Shown: piece after piece, positions 26,607-36,309 of the stretch
Layout of the letters: the number at the start of each line of letters is the position of its first letter
Position numbering within the stretch: position 1 is the first letter of the stretch
NCBI RefSeq assembly: GCF_006861655.1
Contig: NZ_SESI01000001.1
Coordinates: 942,328 to 1,006,327, forward strand
Source of the DNA: Halonotius roseus
GTDB lineage: Archaea; Halobacteriota; Halobacteria; Halobacteriales; Haloferacaceae
Direction: 5' to 3'
Length of the DNA: 64,000 nucleotides
Notes under the pieces: model-generated
What the model saw: the letters and a program-made list of their open reading frames with translations, nothing else
Told to the model about the DNA's origin: nothing
Databases searched by the model: none
Position numbers and translations under genes: made by a program

Positions 26607-27017
26607 ATGGAAATCGAAGCCGTTCCAGTCGAGCAACTCATGACGACCGATCTTGTAACCGTCACCGCAGATGAAGGGGTCGAGTCGGCCGCTGGCACCA
26701 TTCTCGAAAAGGAAGCCGGCTCGTTGGTGGTCCTTGATGACGATGATCAGATCGCCGGGATTCTCACCTGTACTGATCTTGCGAAACTCGTCTCCGACGG
26801 GGCCGTCCCCGCGGATGCAGACGTCGGCGACTACATGACCGAGGACGTGACCACAACCGACCCGGAGGAGTCGATTCAGGACGCCGCGGTGAAGATGCTG
26901 ACCGGACAGATCCAACACCTGCCCGTTGTCGATAGCGACGACGCGGTGGTCGGAATGCTTTCGACGACAGACCTCACCGCTCATCTCACCTACATGGACA
27001 GCAGCGGGACGGAGTAA
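26607..27017 (+). CDS. Two-CBS-domain protein
   Basis: 136 residues made of two CBS repeats: VEQLMTTDLVTVTADE with VLDDDDQIAGILTCTDL, and VGDYMTEDVTTTDPEE with LPVVDSDDAVVGMLSTTDL. Stand-alone CBS pairs bind adenine nucleotides (AMP, ATP or SAM) and act as energy or ligand sensors for partner proteins. The partner is unknown; neighbours do not indicate one. Confidence 0.9.
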   Translation: MEIEAVPVEQLMTTDLVTVTADEGVESAAGTILEKEAGSLVVLDDDDQIAGILTCTDLAKLVSDGAVPADADVGDYMTEDVTTTDPEESIQDAAVKMLTGQIQHLPVVDSDDAVVGMLSTTDLTAHLTYMDSSGTE

Positions 27018-27278
27018 CAGACCACGTATCGAGCCGCTTGCGACCGCCGGCGTGAGAGTGTGACGCCTCGCGGTCGTCGTTGCGGAACGCCAGTGTGGCT
27101 TGGTCGCGCAACGACCGTGACTGTCGGCAGTGTCGACGGAGAGCGTCTGTACTGGCCTACGAGTGGCTCAGGGGCCGCGTCTGAAAACCGGGGTACTGCC
27201 GTTTCTGGATGTGGAGATGGAAAAAGTGGTCAGCGACCGCTGGGTTGTTGCGATTTTTCTATCGCGCTCAGTGGTTTA
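27018..27278. other. Intergenic, no gene seen
   Basis: 260 bases between the CBS stop and the Rio2 stop. I find no credible ORF or structured element. Confidence 0.4.
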
Positions 27279-28190
27279 TCACTCGATATGCGCCGAAATC
27301 CCGTCAAATTCGCCGCGCACAATATCGTCGGCGACAGCGTCCAGATCGGCCGATTCCGGCGTTTCACCGGGATACTTCCGGCGGAAGTAGCTGTAGATGT
27401 TCTCAAGGTCGCGTTCGAGCAGTTCGCGGGCGTTGTCGTGGTCGGTATCGACGGCTTGGGGCCAATCGAAGATCGTCACGCCATCGGTATCGACGAAGAC
27501 GTTGTACTCGCTCATGTCGGCGTGGACGTAGCCCGCCTCGTAGGCGGCGGCCATCTCCTCGACGATGAGCCCGAGCACGCCGACGACCTGCCCGGATTCC
27601 AGTTCGGCGTGTGAGAGCTCCGCGCCGGTGAGCTTCTCCATGACGATGGCGTGGCGGTTCTGATCGACCGGCCGTGGCACCGACACGTCGGGGTACAGCG
27701 ATTCGAGGATGTCGAACTCGCGTTCGGCGGCCTTACGGGCGGTGTAGAGCCACGAAACGTGGTTGCGGTCGGACGTGTACTCCCGCTCGCGTTGGACTTC
27801 CCGGAAGTTCGTATACCCCTCGCGGTGATATTTCAGGGCCATCGGCCGGAACGACTGGGCCTCGTAGACATCGCTTTCCTTGCCGACGCCCAGCGGCGCG
27901 CCGACGCCCTCGATGGTGTCGCGCTCGGCAAACGTCCGGAGGGCGAGGGTGTCGTACCCCTCGAAGGTGAGCTGGTAGCCCTCGTACTGGATCGTCTTCC
28001 GCTCGATCAGCTCGTGGCGCATACAGCGGTCGATCCGGTAGTCGACCTCCTCGGGCGTTAGATCCGCGTATTTCGGGATCTCGTCGTGTTCCACCCACTC
28101 CGAGAAGCGCATCCCCTGCTCGATCCCCGAGAGCAGATAGAAATCCGCGGGTTCGAGCTCCCGAAAGAACTCGGCGACGTTATCGACCAT
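27279..28190 (-). CDS. rio2: Rio2-type serine/threonine protein kinase
   Basis: 303 residues starting MVDNVAEFFRELEPADF. N-terminal winged helix (residues 1-90) as in Rio2, then the RIO kinase core: nucleotide loop GVGKESDVYEAQS, LKYHREGYTNFREV, YVHADMSEYNVFV (catalytic Asp and Asn) and the metal-binding IFDWPQAV. Archaeal and eukaryotic Rio2 act in small-subunit ribosome maturation. Far-upstream in-frame codons cover the HicBA region and are rejected. Confidence 0.95.
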   Translation of the reverse strand: MVDNVAEFFRELEPADFYLLSGIEQGMRFSEWVEHDEIPKYADLTPEEVDYRIDRCMRHELIERKTIQYEGYQLTFEGYDTLALRTFAERDTIEGVGAPLGVGKESDVYEAQSFRPMALKYHREGYTNFREVQREREYTSDRNHVSWLYTARKAAEREFDILESLYPDVSVPRPVDQNRHAIVMEKLTGAELSHAELESGQVVGVLGLIVEEMAAAYEAGYVHADMSEYNVFVDTDGVTIFDWPQAVDTDHDNARELLERDLENIYSYFRRKYPGETPESADLDAVADDIVRGEFDGISAHIE

Positions 28191-28379
28191 AGCGAAGCCT
28201 CGCCCGCACGGCCTAAAAGCCCGACGAGTCCCGGAATCCGACAGTAGTAAATCACATACCGCGATATAGAATTTCGATGCCGGCTGCAAGGAGCACTCAG
28301 ACGGCCACTGTCGCTCGGACGAAGGTGTCGAACCCATAGAGCGGACACCCCTGACCCTCGCCGAGACCCCGCACCAACG

Positions 28380-28387
28380 CTTATACG
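28380..28387 (+). promoter_or_regulatory. TATA box of hicBA
   Basis: CTTATACG lies about 26 bases before ATG 28410. Confidence 0.5.
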
Positions 28388-28409
28388 CGCTGTTTCCCAA
28401 CAGACGGGT

Positions 28410-28661
28410 ATGAGCACCGGCGTCGAGCCGACGATTACGCTCACGAAAGACGGCGATTGGTGGATCGCCAGAGACACCGAAACCGGCGTCACGAGTCAGG
28501 GCGAAACCCGGAGGACAGCCCTCGAAAACCTTGACGAGGCCGTCGCGCTCCACAACGGCGAGATCGGCGAGGAGCCGACCGACGAGGAACTCCGCGAGGC
28601 CGGGATCGACCCAGCGGACAACGTCACCGGCCAAGAGGAACCACCGGACGTACTTGAGTAG
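28410..28661 (+). CDS. HicB-like antitoxin
   Basis: 83 residues: ITLTKDGDWWIARDTETGV followed by SQGETRRTALENLDEAVALH, the small partial-RNase-H-like HicB fold. An acidic C-terminal arm follows. It is placed four bases before a HicA-like gene, in the order antitoxin-toxin, the reverse of most bacterial hicAB operons but familiar in haloarchaea. Confidence 0.85.
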   Translation: MSTGVEPTITLTKDGDWWIARDTETGVTSQGETRRTALENLDEAVALHNGEIGEEPTDEELREAGIDPADNVTGQEEPPDVLE

Positions 28662-28664
28662 CGG

Positions 28665-28913
28665 ATGAGCCGGGTATTCTCGGGGTACGAGGTCGTCAAA
28701 GTACTCGTCAATGCCGGCAACTTTGAGTGGCGACGCACAGCCGGCGACCACGCCCAGCTCTACTATGTACACCCGACAAACGACGAGGACCGCCGACACG
28801 CGACCGTCCCGCTGCACGACGAACTGCGGCAGGGGACGCTCCGTGATATCGCCGACAGTGCCGGTGCCAACGATTTCGATGCCTTCTGTGACTGGATCGA
28901 CCGTAACCGCTGA
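28665..28913 (+). CDS. HicA-like mRNA interferase toxin
   Basis: 82 residues with the double-stranded RNA-binding-like HicA fold: SGYEVVKVLVNAGNFEWRRT, GDHAQLYYVHP with the catalytic-type His, and ATVPLHDELRQGTLRDIAD. HicA toxins cleave mRNA. The usual GSH reads GDH here, with the His kept, so activity is plausible. Confidence 0.87.
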   Translation: MSRVFSGYEVVKVLVNAGNFEWRRTAGDHAQLYYVHPTNDEDRRHATVPLHDELRQGTLRDIADSAGANDFDAFCDWIDRNR

Positions 28914-28981
28914 TAGCGTGTACTCCGAATTTCCGACCGCACTCGGCAACCCACGAGTGACACCAGCAGGCTGATCGCACG

Positions 28982-29890
28982 TCAGTCGGTGTCGATCTCG
29001 AGCGCACAAATATCGGCCAAAAGATCGACAACATCCGCGTGGATCGCGCCGTGAATCCCGTCGACCGACGGCGTTGCCTCGCCGGTGACGCCGTCGATAC
29101 AGCCGGCCTCGACAGCCGCGTCCAGCAGCTCCCGCTCGGTGCCGCCCGTATGCAGTAGCTCGCGGCCAGCCGTGAGCGACAGCGCGGCGACGATCCCGTA
29201 GGCCCCCCAGTTGGAGACGCCTGCAACGACAAGCGCGTCGACCGGCGTACGGCAGGCTATCGTCTCGCCGTTGTCGATGTGATGCTCGACGGCCGACTGA
29301 ACCCCGCCCATCCCGACCTCGTTGCCGCCGTCGCCGACCGCGACAGTCGGGATTCCGCGCTCGCGGGCGGCTGTGAACAGTGGATCGACCGCGGCGACGA
29401 GCGGCGTGATATCCTCGCCGGCCGCCGTTCGGTAGCTGCCGTCGGCCGTCGCGCCGGGTTTCTCGATGGCGACGACGGCTCCAGGCTCGCGGTCGAGCAG
29501 CGACCGCGCAGTCGACGCCGTGGTCTCGGCACTCGATTCCGGCGGCGCGAGCGACACGGTCTCCGGCGGCTCGATCCCGAGGGCGTCGGCGACAGCGGTG
29601 ATCGCCGGTTCGACCCGTGATTCGGTGACGACGACCGGTGCCGCGCCGAGGTCGGCGAGCGCGCCCGCCAGGACGACCGTCCCGAGCGGGCCGTCGGTTT
29701 CGGGTTCGTTCGACGGCGGGATCGGAAACCCGGTTGTTAGCAACACTGTCTCGCCAGCGTCAGCGGCTGCCAGCAGCGGCGTTGCGGCGGCGGCGACCAG
29801 CGGCTCGTCGTCGCGGGCGGCGGCGTACAGCGGCTGGACGTTCCGCCCGCCGAGGTCGACGGTGAGCTGCCGGTCGATGGCCGCGAACAT
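28982..29890 (-). CDS. D-glutamate cyclase-like protein (DUF4392)
   Basis: 302 residues. Conserved blocks of the DUF4392/D-glutamate-cyclase family: LLTTGFPIPPSNEPETDGPL, VVAIEKPGATADGSY, and VAVGDGGNEVGMGGV, followed by ALVVAGVSNWGAYGIVAAL. In animals the related enzyme converts D-glutamate to 5-oxo-D-proline; the archaeal substrate is unproven. Stand-alone gene. Confidence 0.87.
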   Translation of the reverse strand: MFAAIDRQLTVDLGGRNVQPLYAAARDDEPLVAAAATPLLAAADAGETVLLTTGFPIPPSNEPETDGPLGTVVLAGALADLGAAPVVVTESRVEPAITAVADALGIEPPETVSLAPPESSAETTASTARSLLDREPGAVVAIEKPGATADGSYRTAAGEDITPLVAAVDPLFTAARERGIPTVAVGDGGNEVGMGGVQSAVEHHIDNGETIACRTPVDALVVAGVSNWGAYGIVAALSLTAGRELLHTGGTERELLDAAVEAGCIDGVTGEATPSVDGIHGAIHADVVDLLADICALEIDTD

Positions 29891-29973
29891 ACTACTCTTC
29901 GGGGGGCGAGCAGCCTAAACATAGCGGGCGGGAGTCGCCGTATATTCAGATAGTAGTGACAGAGATGGATTTG

Positions 29974-30092
29974 TGTAGAAAGCCCTCGGCAGGCTCGACT
30001 CCCGGGACTCGCTGCGCTCCTCACTCGCTTCGCTCGTTGCGGTGCTTGCGTCGTCCGGGTTCGCCGAGCCTGCCTCGCCCTTTCAGTCCGCC
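29974..30092 (-). repeat. Structured intergenic element, short copy
   Basis: On the minus strand it begins GACTGAAAGGGCGAGGC and ends GCCGAGGGCTTTCTACA. The inner arms AGGCTCG and CGAGCCT are complementary, and the core contains GCACCGCAACGAGCGAAGCG. The same ends and a 41-base identical core recur on the plus strand at 55461-55736, but with different, still complementary, arms. The terminal strands can pair GAAAG/CTTTC and GGC/GCC around an internal loop with adjacent G-A oppositions. There is no ORF. It may be a non-coding RNA, a terminator-like or a mobile palindromic element. Confidence 0.75.
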
Positions 30093-30188
30093 AAGGGTAT
30101 AGCGGCCGGTCGGCCAGCCGACCTGACCGCTTGGCTGCTCGTATTCGAACACCGCCGGAGTCAGGAAGGAGAAAGGTGGTAACGGCGA

Positions 30189-32903
30189 TTACGAACTCTC
30201 AGGTGCGGCGGTCGCGGTTCGGTCGTCGTCACCGGTATCGAGTTTGCGCCGGTTCTGCACCGTAAGCGCGGCGAACAGCGCGAAGCCGACAGCCCGGAGC
30301 GTCAGATCCAACAGAAGCGCGTCAACCGAGACACTCACACCGACCAGCCCGAGCAGGTCGAAGACGGTCTCCGAGAGCAGCCGCGGGGCCATCAACAGCA
30401 GCGAGCTGAACGCGAAGCCGACCCGGCCGGGGGTCTCGACGCGGGTGTACAGCGTCCCGATCACGGTCGCACCGAGGGCGATCACCCCGAGGAAGACCCC
30501 GATCACCGGGATGATGATCTCCGGGACGGAGTAGGTGATCTCGGTGAGGTCGCTGAAGTTGACGATGCGATATCGCTCCCGCAGCGGCAACTCGGCGGCG
30601 TTGGCTTTCTCACGGAGCAGGACGATCCCCGGTGCGAGCACGAACGCGAAGGGGACGACGGCCTTGTTCAACGAGAGTGAAAAGGCCTTGACGCCGGTCT
30701 CGAAGGGGTCGGATTTGGCGACCCCGCTTGCGGCGTAGGCCGCTACCGCCACCGGCGGCGTGATGTCGGCGATGACGCCGAAGTAGAGGATAAACAGGTG
30801 GGCCGCAAGCAGCGGAATCCCGAACTCGACGAGCGGGCTCGCCAGCATCGAGATCAGGATGATGTAGGTCACCGTCGTCGGCATCCCCATCCCGAGGATG
30901 ATGCTGGCGACAGCGGTCACGAGTAACATCACCACGATGGAGCCGCCCGACAGCGCGAGCAACAGCGAGGTGAGGTTCGGCCCGAGCCCGGAGACGCTGA
31001 TGACGCCGGGGATGATGCCGGCGGCAGCGACGGCGATGACGACCGGCACCGCAGTACGCGCCCCCTCGTCCATCGATTTGACGACGAACGCGCCGAGCCG
31101 GACGGGCTGGGTGTCGAGGTCGCGGTCGGTCTTCTCGGAGAGCATCGTCGTTGTCTCGCTGATCTTTGGGTTGAGATCGAGGTATTCAGCGTCGAGATCC
31201 GGCTTCGAGAGCAGCGTGACCGCGCCGGCGAACATCATATACCAGCCGATCCGGGAGCCGACGATCCCCGCCGCTTCGCCGAGCGGCAGTCCCGCGCCGA
31301 CACCGCCGACGAGTCCGGTGACCGGGACGCCAGCGAGGGTGAAACTCGCTAACTCGGCGGCGACAACACCGGCCAACACGCCGAGGAGTCGCCCCCGCGT
31401 GTCACGGCTGTACGCCGAGACGACGGCGATCAGCGCGACCAGGGCGACCAACGTGAACCACGCCGACCGCGAGACCGACAGCCGCTCGATGATGAGGTAG
31501 TACAGCAGCAGGCCGATAGGGACGAGATAGAACCAGCCACGTTTGAGGTGGTCGCCGAGGCTGACCGTCTCCTCTTCGAGGCCGCCGATCCCCTCCTGGA
31601 CTGCCTTGAGATGCACCATCACCCAGACGCCGAAGAAGAAGACGACCGCCGGGATCGTCGCCAGGATGATGATATCCGCAAACGGCGTCGCGGTGTACTG
31701 CACCATCAGGAACGCGGCCGCGCCCATCACCGGCGGGAGGATCTGCCCGCCCGAGGAGGCCGAGGATTCGACCGCGCCGGAGAACTCCGGCGAGTAGCCG
31801 GATCGCTTCATCAGCGGGATCGTGAACGCGCCGGTCGTCACCGTGTTCGCAATCGACGACCCCGAGATCGTCCCCATGAAGCCGCTGGCGAGGATGCTCG
31901 CCTTCGCGGGGCCGCCCTTCCGTTTGCCGGTCACGGCGTAGGCGAGATCGATGAACCACTGGCCCGCGCCGCTCATTTCGAGGAAGGATCCGAAGAGGAT
32001 GAAGATGTAGATGAAGCTCACCGACACCGTGACGGGGATGCCGAAGACCCCGTTTTCGGTGTTATACCAGAGATTTTGGATGATGTCGGGCCACGTCAGT
32101 TCGGGAATCGCCAGCAGGCCGAGGAAGGGTGTGTTGCCGCTGATGAGGAAGCCCCACCGCGCGTAGACGATGAAACTCGCTACGATGAGCATCAGCGGCA
32201 GGCCGAGCGTCCGCCGGGTTGCTTCGAGCACCAGCAGAATACCGATCACGCCCAGCGCCATCGCATAGGAGTATTCGCTAACGAACGGAACACTCCCGAG
32301 GATCGGGTCGAGGAACGTGTAGATCGCCGTCACCGGCCGGCCGGAGTCGATGCCGAAGACCCGCATGTTCTGGATCTCGGCGAACTCCGTCAGGAAGTAA
32401 AACGCCGACAGCACCGCCCCGAGGATACAGGCCAGATCGAAGACCGTCACCCGCTCCATGTCGGGATCGACGAACGCCCACCGGAACCCACGCCGCAAGC
32501 CGGCCGCCGCCCGCGTCAGCGGGTTTCGCTCGCCGAACTGCCGTCGCAGTGCGGGGACGACCCGGCCGAGAGTACGGACGACGAACCCGTCGCCCGTACT
32601 CGCCGGAAACAGCAGGAACGTGATCACCAGCGCGAAGGCGACGTGAACCGCGTTGGCCTGCAGCAACTGCAGTGAGATCTGCCAGTCGGCGACCAGTGGC
32701 AGCGGGATCGTGAACGTGAAACTCTTCGCCGCCAGAAATAGCTGGAAGAGCGAAAACAGGATGCCGATGGCCGCGACGGCGACGGCGGCGACCCCCTGTA
32801 ACGACCGCCGCCGTTCGATCTCGTCGATCAGGTCGTCGGCTTCCGCTTGGGAGAACTCCTCGTCCGGTTCGTCGCCGCCGTCGGCGTTGGTGGATGTGCT
32901 CAT
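30189..32903 (-). CDS. TRAP transporter fused permease (DctQ-DctM type, TAXI system)
   Basis: 904 residues with many TM helices. A short acidic cytoplasmic N-terminus leads into an amino-terminal block with DctQ-like helices, followed by the large DctM-like permease (RSGYSPEFSGAVESSASSGG and the symmetrical GMGMPTTVTYIILISMLASP). This fused form is typical of TAXI-TRAP systems, which import organic acids by ion gradient. Start overlaps the DUF1850 gene by four bases; the binding protein is upstream in the same operon. Confidence 0.94.
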   Translation of the reverse strand: MSTSTNADGGDEPDEEFSQAEADDLIDEIERRRSLQGVAAVAVAAIGILFSLFQLFLAAKSFTFTIPLPLVADWQISLQLLQANAVHVAFALVITFLLFPASTGDGFVVRTLGRVVPALRRQFGERNPLTRAAAGLRRGFRWAFVDPDMERVTVFDLACILGAVLSAFYFLTEFAEIQNMRVFGIDSGRPVTAIYTFLDPILGSVPFVSEYSYAMALGVIGILLVLEATRRTLGLPLMLIVASFIVYARWGFLISGNTPFLGLLAIPELTWPDIIQNLWYNTENGVFGIPVTVSVSFIYIFILFGSFLEMSGAGQWFIDLAYAVTGKRKGGPAKASILASGFMGTISGSSIANTVTTGAFTIPLMKRSGYSPEFSGAVESSASSGGQILPPVMGAAAFLMVQYTATPFADIIILATIPAVVFFFGVWVMVHLKAVQEGIGGLEEETVSLGDHLKRGWFYLVPIGLLLYYLIIERLSVSRSAWFTLVALVALIAVVSAYSRDTRGRLLGVLAGVVAAELASFTLAGVPVTGLVGGVGAGLPLGEAAGIVGSRIGWYMMFAGAVTLLSKPDLDAEYLDLNPKISETTTMLSEKTDRDLDTQPVRLGAFVVKSMDEGARTAVPVVIAVAAAGIIPGVISVSGLGPNLTSLLLALSGGSIVVMLLVTAVASIILGMGMPTTVTYIILISMLASPLVEFGIPLLAAHLFILYFGVIADITPPVAVAAYAASGVAKSDPFETGVKAFSLSLNKAVVPFAFVLAPGIVLLREKANAAELPLRERYRIVNFSDLTEITYSVPEIIIPVIGVFLGVIALGATVIGTLYTRVETPGRVGFAFSSLLLMAPRLLSETVFDLLGLVGVSVSVDALLLDLTLRAVGFALFAALTVQNRRKLDTGDDDRTATAAPESS

Positions 32904-33442
32904 AGGATGCGGTCGATGAGAGGTCGGTGTTCGATGTGGACCCGAACGTCGCGGGCGTCGGTCGTGTTGACGAGATCATGTCGTGTGCCATCGATTATCA
33001 ATGTATGGCCGGCGATCCGGCCAGGCGACACCGATAGGCTGTCGAGTTCGGTGATCGGCTCCTCGGGTGCGTAGACAAACGTCCCGTTGACGGTGGTGAC
33101 GTTGACGCGGGCGGGCAACCCCCAGCCGTAGGATTCGAACTCCATGCGGGTGTTGACTAGCGTCGCGCCGTCGATGCGGTATTCGTCGTAGACGCGGGTT
33201 TTCTCGACGCTGTGAGTGTATTCGAGCCCGACAGTGCTCCCGTTGTCGACGGGTGCGGTGAGATACGTCTCGCCGGTCTCGATATCCTCGACGATGAGGA
33301 CAGGTTCGTCCGCCGCGAACGCGACGCCGGCACCGAGTACCGCGGCTACCACGACGACACTCAGCAGTAGCTGTCGCCCGCGCTCACCCGGTAGCAACGC
33401 GGTGATACGAGTATGCAACACTGGAACACCCGGAAACGCCAC
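32900..33442 (-). CDS. DUF1850 protein of TAXI-TRAP operon
   Basis: 180 residues with an N-terminal membrane segment (LLLSVVVVAAVLGAGVAFA) and an exported beta-rich domain containing the family block LEYTHSVEKTRVYDEYRI. DUF1850 genes recur between TAXI binding protein and permease in bacteria and archaea; the role is unknown. The stop overlaps the permease ATG. Confidence 0.88.
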   Translation of the reverse strand: MAFPGVPVLHTRITALLPGERGRQLLLSVVVVAAVLGAGVAFAADEPVLIVEDIETGETYLTAPVDNGSTVGLEYTHSVEKTRVYDEYRIDGATLVNTRMEFESYGWGLPARVNVTTVNGTFVYAPEEPITELDSLSVSPGRIAGHTLIIDGTRHDLVNTTDARDVRVHIEHRPLIDRIL

Positions 33443-33517
33443 GGCGACCCGCGCGCCGCGTGATGGTGGTTCGAGCAGGAGCCTCGTGCTCGGTCGATGC
33501 TGCTGGCGTTGTCCGAG

Positions 33518-34525
33518 TTAGGCGTCGAAGTACGCGGCCGCGCCCTCGTGGAGCTCGATGGACATGCCGTCTTGGGCACTGTCGACCGTGATGAAGTCGG
33601 TCTTGATCGAGAGGTCATCGAGGTTGTCGAAGATGGCTGCGGTGACCGTCTCGACGGTGTCGGCCGGCACGCCACTGTGGGTGGCGATCATCGCCTGGAC
33701 GGCGACGGTTTCGACAGCCTCGCTGACGCCGCTGTAGGTGCCGCCGGGGATGGTATCGTCGGCGAACCACGAGGCATCGGATTTGATCGTCTCGCGGGTA
33801 TCGCCGCTGATCGGGACGATCTCGATGTCGTTGGTGTTGGCGAGATCCTCGATCGCGCCGACCGGCCAGCCGCCGACGACGAAGGCGGCGTCGATGTCGC
33901 CGTTGGCGAGCTGTTCGGAGGCCTGCGAGAAGCCGGCGTTCTGCTCGGAGTAGTCGGAGATCCCGGCGGATTCGAGGATCTGATTGGCGTTGACCTGCGT
34001 GCCCGAGCCGAGGTCGCCGGTGTTGATCGTCGCGCCGCTGAGATCGTCGATCGTCGAGATGTCGTTGCCGGCCAGCGTGACAAGCGTGATCGTCTCGGGG
34101 TACAGCGTCGCAACGCCCTGCAGGGATTCGATCGGATTGCCCTCGAAGGCGTCGATCCCTTCGCCGTTCTTGGCGAAGGAGGCGATGTCGTTTTGGATGA
34201 GCGCGAAGTCCGCGGATTCGTCGGAGAGACTACCGACGTTTTCGACGCTTGCGCCCGTCGACTGGACGTTCAGCGAGAAGTCGGTGTTGGCCTCGACGAT
34301 CGTCTTGATCTCGTTCGACAGCGGGAAGTACGTCCCGCCGGTGCCGCCTGCATGCCAGCTGAGGCGGTTGCTGGTGCCGCCGTCGCCACCGTCGCCACCG
34401 TCATCGGTCTCGTTGCCGTCGCCGCCGTCACCGCCACCGCCACCGCCGGCACAGCCGGCGAGAGCCGCGACACTGGTAACGCCCGTTGCTTGGATGAATC
34501 GCCGTCGTGTCTGATCCGTTGGCAT
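33518..34525 (-). CDS. TAXI-family TRAP substrate-binding lipoprotein
   Basis: 335 residues. N-terminal Tat signal (QTRRRFIQATG) with a lipobox (LAGC), then a Gly/Asp linker and the periplasmic-type binding domain: HAGGTGGTYFPLSNEI, NVQSTGASVENVGSL, LAGNDISTIDDLSGATINTG, and VGGWPVGAIEDLA. Exported folded and lipid-anchored outside the membrane, it delivers substrate to the permease. Glutamate-like or other organic acids are typical; the ligand is unknown here. Confidence 0.94.
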   Translation of the reverse strand: MPTDQTRRRFIQATGVTSVAALAGCAGGGGGGDGGDGNETDDGGDGGDGGTSNRLSWHAGGTGGTYFPLSNEIKTIVEANTDFSLNVQSTGASVENVGSLSDESADFALIQNDIASFAKNGEGIDAFEGNPIESLQGVATLYPETITLVTLAGNDISTIDDLSGATINTGDLGSGTQVNANQILESAGISDYSEQNAGFSQASEQLANGDIDAAFVVGGWPVGAIEDLANTNDIEIVPISGDTRETIKSDASWFADDTIPGGTYSGVSEAVETVAVQAMIATHSGVPADTVETVTAAIFDNLDDLSIKTDFITVDSAQDGMSIELHEGAAAYFDA

Positions 34526-34547
34526 ACAGTGACATATGTATTCTACA

Positions 34548-34558
34548 CATATATATAC
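34548..34558 (-). promoter_or_regulatory. TATA box of the TAXI-TRAP operon
   Basis: GTATATATATG on the minus strand is centred 28 bases before ATG 34525. Confidence 0.6.
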
Positions 34559-34644
34559 CTAATCTCTACTGTGACAACATTTCATGTTTTGAATCGGTTG
34601 TATGACTGCAAAATCAAAGATGCGCGAAATGAATCAGCTGCCTG

Positions 34645-35343
34645 TCAGCGACCCAGCGCGGAAAACAATCCGCGCAACTGCGTCGGCCCGTGCCGATAGA
34701 TCGCAGTCGGGAGTCGTCGCCGCGCGCCGTCAAGGGCGTCCTGCAGGGCCGCCGTCGCGTCGGTGAAGACGCCCGTCCCGTGGCCGACGAGGATTCGATT
34801 GGGGACGAACGGTGCGAACAGCTCCCGTGGCGGCCGAATCCGCAGAATCCCGTAACAGGCGAGTCGCTCGTCGCCAACGGTGTAAAATGGGGCCGTCCCG
34901 AGGGCGTCAGGGACGTACAGCGTTCCGTTGCGCTCGCGGGAGGCGATGGCTTCGTCGTAGCCGGGAAGCGGGTTGTACCGCGTGAGTTCAACCCCGCTGT
35001 CGCCGAGCGTTGTCGCCCGCTCTACCGACGCGTCCACCCGGTCGGCAGCCCGATCCAGCCACGGCGGCACCGTCACGGGCAGATCGTGGCGGGCGGCGAT
35101 GGCGTCGGCGTCGCGGGCGTGGTAGTTCGACAACACCGCGATCCCGGCGAGGTCGCCGACGGCGTCGATCCGCTCATCGAGATCAGGGATGTCGAGGGGG
35201 TCGAGCAGCCACGGGCCGCCGGCCCCGTTGAGTAGGTGACTCGCGCGCTGGCCCGTTTCGTCGGGATGGGCGAGCCACTCGATCCCGCCGTCGAACTCGG
35301 TGACACGGGGATTGTCGGGCGCGCTCCGGTCGTAGACTGGCAT
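34645..35343 (-). CDS. MBL-fold-like protein without the zinc motif
   Basis: 232 residues from [14 protein letters not shown]. The order is that of metallo-beta-lactamase-fold proteins: [16 protein letters not shown], a strand-turn [19 protein letters not shown] where the HxHxDH motif would sit, [10 protein letters not shown], and [11 protein letters not shown] near the end. Only isolated His residues remain, so hydrolase activity is doubtful. Divergent from endonuclease IV, with 96 bases between starts. Confidence 0.6.
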   Translation of the reverse strand: MPVYDRSAPDNPRVTEFDGGIEWLAHPDETGQRASHLLNGAGGPWLLDPLDIPDLDERIDAVGDLAGIAVLSNYHARDADAIAARHDLPVTVPPWLDRAADRVDASVERATTLGDSGVELTRYNPLPGYDEAIASRERNGTLYVPDALGTAPFYTVGDERLACYGILRIRPPRELFAPFVPNRILVGHGTGVFTDATAALQDALDGARRRLPTAIYRHGPTQLRGLFSALGR

Positions 35344-35439
35344 GTCGCCACGGTGTTCGTTGGGATGCTGGATAGGGTTGGTGACAGCGGCCGCACTGGC
35401 ATCGAAGTCGCTTTCAGGAGCCTCTACCAACGAGAGCAT

Positions 35440-36306
35440 ATGCACGTCGGCGCACACGTTTCCATCTCCGGCTCCCGCGTCTCCTCGGACAGCGAGACGC
35501 CCGCCTACGACGACATCCGCAACGCAATCGACCGCCAGCGCAACTTTGGCGGCAACTGCGGGCAGATCTTTACCACCTCGCCGCAGGTCTGGCAACAGCC
35601 TTCGATCAGCGACGAAGCCGCGGCGGGCTTCCGCGACCTCACGGCCGAACAACTCGACGGCCCATGGGTGATCCATGCCTCCTATCTCGTCAACCTCTGT
35701 ACGCCGAAAGACGACCTTCGGGAGAAATCCATCGACAGCATGCAGGCCGAACTCGACGCCGCCGACAAACTCGGGATTCCGTACGTCAACGCCCACCTCG
35801 GAGCCCACACCGGCGCGGGCGTCGAGGGCGGTCTCGACAACGCCGCGGGTGTGATCGCCGACCTTGAGGTACCCGATGGCGTCCAACTCCTCATCGAGAG
35901 CGACGCCGGCAGCGGCACCAAACTCGGCGGCGAGTTCGAGCACCTCGCCGGGATCATCGACCGCACCGACGAGGAACTCGGCATCTGTATCGACACCGCC
36001 CACACGCTCGTCGCCGGCAACGATCTGACGACGCCGGAAGCGGTCGACGAAACGATCGGGCGGTTCGACGACGTGGTCGGCCTCGAACACCTCGAATACA
36101 TCCACCTCAACGATTCGAAACACGACGTGGGCACCCACAAGGACGAACACGCGCTGATCGGCGAGGGCTACATCGGCGAGGACGGCATGCGCGCCATCGT
36201 CAACCATCCCGACCTGCGCGACCTACCGTTTGCACTCGAAACGCCGACCGAGGACGGCAAAGGCTTCGCGTGGAATATCGAACGCGTGAAAGACCTCCGC
36301 AACTGA
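35440..36306 (+). CDS. nfo: Deoxyribonuclease IV (AP endonuclease)
   Basis: 288 residues starting [12 protein letters not shown]. Zinc-ligand blocks in the TIM barrel: [63 protein letters not shown] and [10 protein letters not shown]. Cleaves DNA 5' to abasic sites in base-excision repair. ATG 35440 is used because the family starts there. The methyltransferase gene follows after three bases. Confidence 0.96.
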   Translation: MHVGAHVSISGSRVSSDSETPAYDDIRNAIDRQRNFGGNCGQIFTTSPQVWQQPSISDEAAAGFRDLTAEQLDGPWVIHASYLVNLCTPKDDLREKSIDSMQAELDAADKLGIPYVNAHLGAHTGAGVEGGLDNAAGVIADLEVPDGVQLLIESDAGSGTKLGGEFEHLAGIIDRTDEELGICIDTAHTLVAGNDLTTPEAVDETIGRFDDVVGLEHLEYIHLNDSKHDVGTHKDEHALIGEGYIGEDGMRAIVNHPDLRDLPFALETPTEDGKGFAWNIERVKDLRN

Positions 36307-36309
36307 GTC

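Noticed and set aside
27060..27614. Plus-strand ORF entering the Rio2 gene
   Set aside because: Half of it is antisense to Rio2; the rest has no similarity or promoter that I can see.
30000..30060. CRISPR array
   Set aside because: Repeated GAGCGAAGCGAG-type motifs are short hairpin arms within the structured element, not spaced direct repeats with unique spacers. No CRISPR array is present in the window.
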